From Xanthobacteraceae bacterium (GTDB lineage Bacteria; Pseudomonadota; Alphaproteobacteria; Rhizobiales; Xanthobacteraceae), in NCBI GenBank assembly GCA_030037105.1, contig JASHRY010000390.1, forward strand, positions 1 to 11,853: a DNA stretch of 11,853 bases. Reading direction: 5' to 3'. The notes beneath the pieces were generated by a model. The model did no database searches. It saw only the letters and a list, made by a program, of their open reading frames with translations, and was not told the DNA's origin. How positions within the stretch are numbered: the stretch's first letter is position 1; each line of letters begins with the position of its first letter. Below, piece after piece: positions 6,775 through 11,853 of this stretch. Made by a program: the position numbers and the translations under genes.

Positions 6775-7536
6775 ATGGCGAACTGGGTGCTGAAGGGACT
6801 GCTCTCGGGGATCAAAAGCAGCGGCTATCCGCGTGCCGGCGAGGATGCGCCGGGCGTTTCGCCCGGCCGCCCGGTCGGAACGCGCCTGAATTCGACGCAG
6901 GCGGCGGAGCAGCTCGTCGCGCGTTGCCCCACTGGAGCCATCGCGCGCCAGGATGGCGGCGTCGCCATTGATCACGGACGTTGCGTTCACTGTTTCCGTT
7001 GCCGGCGTGATGTGGCCGAGCCGGTGGAATGGCAGCAGGATTTCGAGTGGGGCGCCTACGCCGAGCCGGCGCTGAGCAAGCTCGCCAGGATCTTCGGCCG
7101 CTCGTTGCACGTGCGCTTCGTCGATGCCGGCGCCTGCGGCGCCTGCATGAGCGAGGCGCGGCAGATCAACAATCCCTATTACAACATGCACCGCTTGGGT
7201 ATTTTCACCACGCCGACGCCGCGCAACGCCGATGTTCTCCTGGTTGCCGGTCCGGTTTCCGACGCGATGCGGCTGCCGTTGCGCAAGACCTACGAGGCGA
7301 TGCCGACGCCGAAGCGGGTCGTCGCCATCGGAGCCTGCGCCGCCTCCGGCGGCGTCTTCGGCCCGAGCTTTGCCGCTTCGGCCGGCGCAGCCGACACCAT
7401 CCCAGTCGATGTGGTCGTGCCGGGATGTCCGCCGCCGCCTTTGGCGATTCTGCACGGTCTGCTCCTGGCGGTGGAGAGAAAACCGCCGTCGGCGCTGACG
7501 TCGCCGCCGCCGCAGCGAACGACGGAGCCAGCATGA
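6775..7536 (+). CDS. hyfI: Ferredoxin-like domain fused to NuoB/HyfI-like small subunit
   Basis: This is the electron-transfer small subunit, 253 residues. Residues 1-100 form a ferredoxin-like domain with Cys51 (RCPTGAI) and CVHCFRC (Cys70, 73, 76). Together these make one [4Fe-4S] site; the usual second CxxCxxCxxxCP set of HyfH/NuoI is absent. Residues 110-235 are the NuoB/HyfI domain with CGACMSE (Cys121, Cys124), GACAASGG (Cys188) and VVPGCPP (Cys218), the complete ligand set for the N2-like proximal cluster. PRNADVLLVAGPVS at 149-162 is the family signature. The tail (236-253) is Pro/Thr-rich and probably disordered. It has no Tat signal, so it sits on the cytoplasmic face with hyfG. Start ATG 6775 follows a GGGGGG-rich site by a few bases. 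The ATGA at 7533-7536 joins its stop to hyfB. The symbol refers to the NuoB-like part; the fusion combines roles split between HyfH and HyfI. Confidence 0.9.
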   Translation: MANWVLKGLLSGIKSSGYPRAGEDAPGVSPGRPVGTRLNSTQAAEQLVARCPTGAIARQDGGVAIDHGRCVHCFRCRRDVAEPVEWQQDFEWGAYAEPALSKLARIFGRSLHVRFVDAGACGACMSEARQINNPYYNMHRLGIFTTPTPRNADVLLVAGPVSDAMRLPLRKTYEAMPTPKRVVAIGACAASGGVFGPSFAASAGAADTIPVDVVVPGCPPPPLAILHGLLLAVERKPPSALTSPPPQRTTEPA

Positions 7537-9683
7537 GCACGGTCACGCAACTCTTCGTCGCGTTTTTCATCCTCTGCGCCGCAGGAGCAGCTTTCGCCAT
7601 TTTCGCCCCGCAGCGATTGCTATCGATCCTGCTCGCGGCCGTCGGCTCGCTTGCAGCCCTCTTTATTTTGGCTGCGAGCGCGATGCTCCTCGTTTCCGAT
7701 GGCAAATTTCACGCCGAGCTATGGTCGGTCCTCTCGCTCGGGACGCTCACCCTCGGCGCCGACCGGCTCTCGGCGTTCTTTATCTTCGTCACCGGCCTTG
7801 TCTATCTGCCGGTGTCGATATTCTCCGCCACTTACCTTAAAAAGTACCTCGCCCACCATAGCCTTCGCTATTTCGGCATCCTCTATCACATTCTCTTTGC
7901 TTCGATCGTCCTCGTGCTGATCGCCGAGGACGTGATCTCCTTCCTCGTCGCATGGGAGTTGATGACGATCGCGAGCTATCTTTTGGTCAATTACGAGTTC
8001 GAGCGCGCCGAGAGCTCCAGGGCCGGCTACGTCATGTTGGCAATGAGCGAGGCAGGAACCGTCGCCGTGGCGATCGCGTTCATATTAGCCGCCGGAACCG
8101 CCGGCGGGCTCGGCTTCCCGGCATTGCGAGCCGCTGCGCCCGCCCTGCCCGACACGCTGCGGCTTGTCGTCTTCCTGCTATCGTTCTTCGGATTTGCGGT
8201 GAAGGCCGGTCTCATTCCAGTCAACAGTTGGTTGCCGCTCGCCCATCCGGTGGCGCCGACCAACGTTTCCGCGCTGCTTTCGGCGGTGATCGTCAATCTC
8301 GGCATCTACGGAATTGTCCGCGTCAATCTAGACCTGGCGTCGACGATGGGAGCCATCCCGGGGCTCGTTGTGTTGGTGATCGGCAGTCTCTCGGCGCTGA
8401 TTGGCATTCTCTACGCGACCATCCAGAGCGAGTTGAAACGCTTGCTGGCGCATAGCACCATCGAGAACATGGGGATCGTCACCGCGGGCATCGGCGCCGC
8501 GATGGTCTTCATGGCGACGGGGCACCGGGTTGTCGCGGCCATCGCGCTGATCGCGGCGCTGTATCATCTCGCCAATCATTCCGTGTACAAGGCGCTCTTG
8601 TTCATCGGCACCGGCGCGGTGGAAGCCGGAGCCGGCACCCGCGATCTCGACCGCCTCGGCGGCATCGTTCACCGAATGCCGTGGACCGGCGCTTTCTTCC
8701 TTATCGGCGTCTTGTCCATTGCGGCGCTGCCGCCGTTCAACGGCTTCGTCAGCGAATGGCTGACGTTGCAGACCGTGCTGCGCTCGGCGGTCTTGTCGTC
8801 GACGCTGATCAAGATCGTGTTTGCGGTCTGCGGCGCCTTTTTGGCGCTGACCGCCGGTTTGGCGGTTACCTGCTTCGTCAAGGTGTTTGCCATGGGATTC
8901 CTCGGCTTGCCGCGCTCGCCGGGCGCCGCCGCGGCAACCGAGGCTCAAGTCGGCATCCGCACGCCGCTCGCGATCCTCGCCGCTTTATGCATCGCGCTCG
9001 GAGTTCTGCCGACCTATGTCATACCGGCGATCGATCGTGCGGCCGTGCCGCTTATTCACTCCAGCGCCACCACCGCACTAGTGCCGCCTTTCTTCGTTGC
9101 GCACGCGCAGCAACAAGAGAAGCTGCCGCCGGCGTTCGTGTCCGAATTCCACGACCTCGGCGCGCAGGTTGGCAACGGCGTTCTGCCCGGGCGCGGCCTC
9201 GTCGTGTTGCACCGTGGCGAGGAGCGCAATCCCGTCGTGTTCGCGATGTCCACCTCCTACATGGTGGTCGCGCTTGCCGTTATCATCGCGGTGATTTTCG
9301 TCGCATTCAATTTGCTCACGCGCAGACGCACGCTCGCGCGCGCCGCAGCCTGGGACGGCGGGCTGCGTAACCTGACGCCGGAGCTTACATATACGGCGAC
9401 GGGATTTTCCAATCCGGTTCGCGTCATCTTCGGCGCACTGCTGAGTCCGGCGGCGCGCCAGCAGACCACCGCGGCGGTCGCCACGCATTTCCGCACCGCG
9501 ATCAAGCGCGAATACACCGAGGTCCACGTCATCGATCGTTTCGTCCTGCAACCGCCGATCGACATTTTGCGCACCCTCGCCGGCCAGGCCCGGCGGATGC
9601 AGGTGGGGCACGTGAACGCATATGCCGCTTACGTGTTGATAGCGATGTTGGTCGTCCTCATCGTCGGTGTCGGACTACTTTAA
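7533..9683 (+). CDS. hyfB: HyfB/HycC-like antiporter/proton-pump subunit (NuoL family)
   Basis: This is a large NuoL-type membrane subunit, 716 residues. The core (about 1-500) has roughly 14 hydrophobic segments and keeps the pump residues: Glu142 in AWELMTIASY (TM5), Lys224 in FAVKAGLIPVNSWLPLAHP (TM7), the HLANHSVYKALLF stretch with His345, His349 and Lys353 (TM8), Glu408 in GFVSEWL and Lys450 in a late segment. ENMGI is at 311-315. After a soluble stretch there is another segment at about 573-595, then a domain with WDGGLRNLTPELTYTATGF (607-625), as in HycC/HyfB, and a final segment at 696-716. The ATG at 7533 overlaps the hyfI stop by 4 bases (ATGA), which fixes the start; the frame extends upstream to 7029 only as a shadow of hyfI. 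In E. coli hyfB lies near the start of the operon; here it is last. Confidence 0.93.
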   Translation: MSTVTQLFVAFFILCAAGAAFAIFAPQRLLSILLAAVGSLAALFILAASAMLLVSDGKFHAELWSVLSLGTLTLGADRLSAFFIFVTGLVYLPVSIFSATYLKKYLAHHSLRYFGILYHILFASIVLVLIAEDVISFLVAWELMTIASYLLVNYEFERAESSRAGYVMLAMSEAGTVAVAIAFILAAGTAGGLGFPALRAAAPALPDTLRLVVFLLSFFGFAVKAGLIPVNSWLPLAHPVAPTNVSALLSAVIVNLGIYGIVRVNLDLASTMGAIPGLVVLVIGSLSALIGILYATIQSELKRLLAHSTIENMGIVTAGIGAAMVFMATGHRVVAAIALIAALYHLANHSVYKALLFIGTGAVEAGAGTRDLDRLGGIVHRMPWTGAFFLIGVLSIAALPPFNGFVSEWLTLQTVLRSAVLSSTLIKIVFAVCGAFLALTAGLAVTCFVKVFAMGFLGLPRSPGAAAATEAQVGIRTPLAILAALCIALGVLPTYVIPAIDRAAVPLIHSSATTALVPPFFVAHAQQQEKLPPAFVSEFHDLGAQVGNGVLPGRGLVVLHRGEERNPVVFAMSTSYMVVALAVIIAVIFVAFNLLTRRRTLARAAAWDGGLRNLTPELTYTATGFSNPVRVIFGALLSPAARQQTTAAVATHFRTAIKREYTEVHVIDRFVLQPPIDILRTLAGQARRMQVGHVNAYAAYVLIAMLVVLIVGVGLL

Positions 9684-9755
9684 CAGGCGCGCACCGCCCT
9701 CGAGCGCGACAACGGAAGTCGCTGCCGGCGCCGACCTGTACAGAAATGCGCAGAC

Positions 9756-9765
9756 TTAACGTTAA
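9756..9765. promoter_or_regulatory. 10-bp palindrome, possible operator
   Basis: TTAACGTTAA is a perfect palindrome in the AT-richer part of the 213-base gap between hyfB and the methyltransferase gene, 131 bases before that gene's ATG. It is followed by a run of six A and by TTGACG near 9793, but no convincing -10 follows at normal spacing. Upstream, GTCG (9718-9721) and CGAC (9732-9735) could close a short stem after hyfB, but there is no T run, so no terminator can be claimed. The role is unknown. Confidence 0.25.
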
Positions 9766-9896
9766 TTTCGGTCAAAAAATCGCCTACTGCGTTGACGTGA
9801 TAATCGACGTGGCGAGGAGACCGGCAAAGGCTTGGTAGATCAGCGTCGGGTGGCGTTTGCGCCCCTCTTCTGGCCTCAAGCAAACCGGATCGCGCC

Positions 9897-10592
9897 ATGT
9901 CATTTCGCGAGCATGCCAGGCGAACCGGACGCATTTTGTCGAATGCTCTCATCGCCAATTACGGCAGATACATGCCGTACAGCCCGATGATCGACAAGAT
10001 AAACCGTCGGCCCTTGTTGCATTGCTTTACGCGGGATAATTCAAATGTACCGTCGTTTTCGACCCGCGAAGCCATGTGGTCCTTTATTGCCGACCACTCT
10101 GCCGGTCCAATCGACTATTTGGAATTCGGCGTGCACCAGGGTCACAGCATCTTCTATTTTGCCGAGCAGAATGAATCGCCTGACAGCAGATTCTTCGGCT
10201 TCGACTGCTTTACCGGTTTGCCGGAGGATTGGAACGGCGATTTCAAGCGCGGTCATTTCGATACCGGCGGCCGCATGCCGATGACCGCCGATCCGCGTAT
10301 TGAATTCGTTGTCGGATTGTTCCAAGACACGCTGCCAAAATTTCTCGCCGACTTCAAGATACGCAACCGGATAATCCTGCACCTGGACTGCGATCTCTAT
10401 TCGTCAACGCTTTACTGCTTGACTAGGTTGGACACGGCTTTGCCGAAAGGTGCGGTCTTGATATTCGACGAATTCGGCGAGCTGTTGCATGAATTTCGCG
10501 CCGTCGACGATTACTTTTCGAGCTATCGACGCGAGTTCAAGGTGATTTGCTCGCACGACAATTTCTACACGATCGCTATCGAGCTCCAATAA
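9897..10592 (+). CDS. TylF-like class I SAM-dependent methyltransferase
   Basis: The 231-residue product is a soluble class I methyltransferase most like the TylF/macrocin O-methyltransferase family, which methylates sugar or other hydroxyl groups using SAM and a divalent metal. Motif I is YLEFGVHQGHS at 74-84; the acidic strand-2 region follows as FGFDCFTGLPEDW at 100-112. HLDCDLYSST at 162-171 and LPKGAVLIFDEF at 182-193 give Asp164, Asp166 and Asp191, which probably bind the metal in this family. The ATG at 9897 has no strong Shine-Dalgarno sequence, so the start is less sure. GC content is about 50-52% in the lines I counted, clearly below the hyf operon, and the gene stands alone after a 213-base gap, which suggests it was acquired separately. 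No glycosyltransferase or polyketide gene is nearby, so the acceptor cannot be named. Confidence 0.82.
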   Translation: MSFREHARRTGRILSNALIANYGRYMPYSPMIDKINRRPLLHCFTRDNSNVPSFSTREAMWSFIADHSAGPIDYLEFGVHQGHSIFYFAEQNESPDSRFFGFDCFTGLPEDWNGDFKRGHFDTGGRMPMTADPRIEFVVGLFQDTLPKFLADFKIRNRIILHLDCDLYSSTLYCLTRLDTALPKGAVLIFDEFGELLHEFRAVDDYFSSYRREFKVICSHDNFYTIAIELQ

Positions 10593-10779
10593 GTCCGCAG
10601 CCGCGGCCGCAAGCGCGAGTGGCGTCCCGGAATCGAGCCCGGCGAACGCGGTCGGGTACGCGCCGGCGTTCGAAATCGCCGCTCTCCATGTTTTTCAAAT
10701 GGAAATACGAGTCTACACTGCGTCACCCCGTCCCGGTTGGCAAGCCGAACGCGGGTCGACGATGCAACGGAGGCGCCCC

Positions 10780-11160
10780 ATGACCGACACCAAAGAGCGA
10801 ACTTATTCAGATGAAGAGATTCAACAGCGCCTGAAACGCGACTTGCGGCATTGGCGCCTGGAGAACGGTTGGATACGCCGCAAGTACCGCACCTACGGCT
10901 GGAAGGGCACGTTGATGGTCATCAATACCGTCGGGCATTTGGCGGAGGCGGCTTGGCATCATCCGGACATCGCCGCGTCCTACGACTGGGTCGAGGTACG
11001 ACTGCAGAATCACGCCGCCAAAGGCGTCACCGACAAGGATTTCGAGTTGGCGAAGAAGATCGAGGACATCGTTCAATGGCAGCCGGCGAAGGAGGGCGGC
11101 GCGCTCGAAGGCACGCCGGAAAAGGATCAGCGCTTCGCCTACCTCAAGTACGACAATTGA
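10780..11160 (+). CDS. Pterin-4a-carbinolamine dehydratase family protein
   Basis: The 126-residue product belongs to the 4a-hydroxytetrahydrobiopterin dehydratase (PCD/DCoH) family, which dehydrates the carbinolamine left after pterin-dependent hydroxylation. The family core is visible: WRLENGWIRRKY at 25-36, then HLAEAAWHHPDI at 53-64, a strand YDWVEVRLQNH at 68-78, and GVTDKDFELAKKIEDIV at 82-98. The three active-site His are all kept (His60, His61, His78), so it may be an active enzyme. It carries a C-terminal extension of about 26 residues (101-126) beyond the usual end, charged and without a known motif. The ATG at 10780 was chosen because GGAGG at 10769-10773 sits 6 bases upstream; an upstream in-frame ATG at 10762 would lie before that site. 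No phenylalanine hydroxylase gene is nearby, so the pathway is open. Confidence 0.87.
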   Translation: MTDTKERTYSDEEIQQRLKRDLRHWRLENGWIRRKYRTYGWKGTLMVINTVGHLAEAAWHHPDIAASYDWVEVRLQNHAAKGVTDKDFELAKKIEDIVQWQPAKEGGALEGTPEKDQRFAYLKYDN

Positions 11161-11847
11161 ATGCCTACCGGGTTCTCGAGTCAGCGACCTGCTTCTCCGC
11201 CGTGTCGCTTACGCCCGCCGACTATCCGCGCACCAAGATGGGCAGCGAGCGGAGGGAGGAGATCATGCGGCAATGCAGGTCCGACCGGGCACGATGGGCT
11301 GGAGAAGCTCGTCGACGCTGTCACGCGCGGCCGCGTGCTCCGGCACAACGGCATGGTGCTGCTCACGGGCCGTGTCTTGATGACAATGGTTGTAAAAAAC
11401 AGCCGCTCTGAGGGTCCTGTTCCCGGCGTCCGTTCCAACCCAATGCGCTCTGCCCGCAATCGAACTGTGGGATCACGCCCGCCGAGTCGTGCAGCAACCG
11501 CATGGAAAGCTGACATATTCGCATTGCACCACGAAACAACGCACCACGAGGCGGCGGCCAACTTCACTTGACAAGCGTGTCTCCATAGCCAATCAAATTG
11601 GCAAGTTCTTGGGCTGAGCACGGCTCGGAGAAGGCCGCGGGAGGGACGGTAAGCAATCAGGCCATAGAGAAAATTCGAGCACTCGCTCGGATGCGTGTCA
11701 TGGCTTTCGCGACGCGCAAGTTCGGGATTCGATCCGGTCCGCGTGGCGATCGAATGTTTCACTAAAACGGCATTGGAGGTGCGCTGGAACACAAAAGCTC
11801 AAATACAATAAAGTGCAGGAGCGCTGCATAAGAACGAGAAACTCCAC
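11161..11847. other. Long stretch without a credible gene
   Basis: About 690 bases follow the dehydratase stop. The open frames here (for example 11161-11571 plus, 11181-11792 minus) have Arg/Ser/Pro-rich, motif-free translations and no well-placed ribosome binding site. A strong purine run at 11251-11260 precedes an ATG at 11265, but the frame lasts only 48 codons and is Arg-rich. Visible structures are a 9-bp direct repeat GCACCACGA (11526-11534 and 11541-11549), the dyad at 11588-11602 and a TACAAT box at 11804-11809. The last 280 bases are probably the leader and promoter region of the next gene. The first half could be decayed coding sequence, but I cannot identify a parent. Confidence 0.5.
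11568..11602 (+). promoter_or_regulatory. Possible promoter with overlapping dyad
   Basis: TTGACA at 11568-11573 is a perfect -35 hexamer. At 17 bases it is followed only by AATCAA, a weak -10, which lies inside the perfect dyad GCCAAT-CAA-ATTGGC (11588-11602). That arrangement, an operator covering the -10, would suit a regulated promoter for a gene starting after the window. The weak -10 makes this uncertain. Confidence 0.22.
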
Positions 11848-11853
11848 AGGAGG
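11848..11853 (+). promoter_or_regulatory. Strong Shine-Dalgarno of a gene beyond the window
   Basis: The window ends in AGGAGG, an exact match to the 16S anti-Shine-Dalgarno complement, after an A-rich stretch (aagaacgagaaactccac). A TACAAT -10-like box sits 39 bases upstream at 11804-11809, though without a good -35. This strongly suggests a start codon about 5-10 bases past the right edge. Confidence 0.5.

Noticed and set aside
5065..7455. Two long minus-strand frames (371 and 413 codons) antisense to hyfG and hyfI
   Set aside because: They are shadows of strongly conserved coding sequence, with Arg/Gly/Asp-rich translations and no motif.
7029..7532. N-terminal extension of hyfB to 884 residues
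   Set aside because: The extra 168 residues overlap hyfI in another frame and are Arg-rich; the hydrophobic HyfB start at 7533 with the ATGA overlap fits the family.
2041..9683. Reading the operon as respiratory complex I or a functional formate hydrogenlyase
   Set aside because: HyfE and the HyfB/HyfC/HyfF types are hydrogenase-4 family, not nuo; and the large subunit lacks the Ni-binding Cys, so hydrogen chemistry is not expected.
11265..11411. 48-codon frame after a strong GGAGGGAGGAG sequence
   Set aside because: Despite the good purine run, the product is almost all Arg, Ala, Gly and His with no motif, as expected of non-coding GC-rich DNA.
11711..11745. Possible tRNA T-arm-like stretch near TTCGGGATTCGATCC
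   Set aside because: No matching acceptor stem, anticodon arm or CCA end could be built around it.
1..11853. CRISPR array, insertion sequence or integrase
   Set aside because: No regular repeat-spacer pattern, transposase motif or flanking target duplication was seen.

Overview
The base composition (about 60% GC or more over most of the window), the codon use and the gene families point to an alphaproteobacterium, perhaps a member of the Hyphomicrobiales or a relative. This is an inference from style; no rRNA or other marker gene is present.

Layout. (1) Bases 1-1379, minus strand: a dynamin-like GTPase that runs off the left edge, preceded in the same transcription unit by a conserved-looking hypothetical protein. 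(2) Bases 1380-2040: a 660-base divergent intergenic region. It holds a perfect 13-bp inverted repeat and a candidate sigma-54 type -24/-12 element reading toward the next operon. (3) Bases 2041-9683, plus strand: a tight six-gene operon, hyfC-hyfE-hyfF-hyfG-hyfI-hyfB, with gaps of 9, 7, 8 and 15 bases and a final 4-base ATGA overlap. It is homologous to formate hydrogenlyase / hydrogenase-4 (group 4 [NiFe] hydrogenases) and to respiratory complex I. (4) Bases 9897-10592: a TylF-like SAM-dependent methyltransferase of lower GC than its neighbours. (5) Bases 10780-11160: a pterin-4a-carbinolamine dehydratase family protein. (6) Bases 11161-11853: no convincing gene. The region ends in an exact AGGAGG, probably the ribosome binding site of a gene that starts just beyond the window.

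The main point of interest is the hyf-like operon. Its large subunit aligns well with HycE/HyfG, but both CxxC motifs that bind the NiFe centre are gone: CGIC is SGIA at residues 246-249, and the C-terminal pair is Ser535 and Glu538. The protein also ends at the Arg after which real hydrogenase precursors are cleaved. The small subunit keeps all four Cys for the proximal (N2-like) Fe-S cluster and is fused to an N-terminal ferredoxin-like domain with ligands for only one [4Fe-4S] cluster. The membrane subunits keep the Glu and Lys residues used for proton translocation. The complex therefore looks like an intact, ion-pumping redox machine that is not a hydrogenase. This matches the class called energy-converting hydrogenase-related (Ehr) complexes, whose substrate is not settled. 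No formate dehydrogenase, no separate HyfA or HyfH, no HyfD and no Ni maturation gene is visible in the window, so the electron donor and acceptor cannot be read from the local context.
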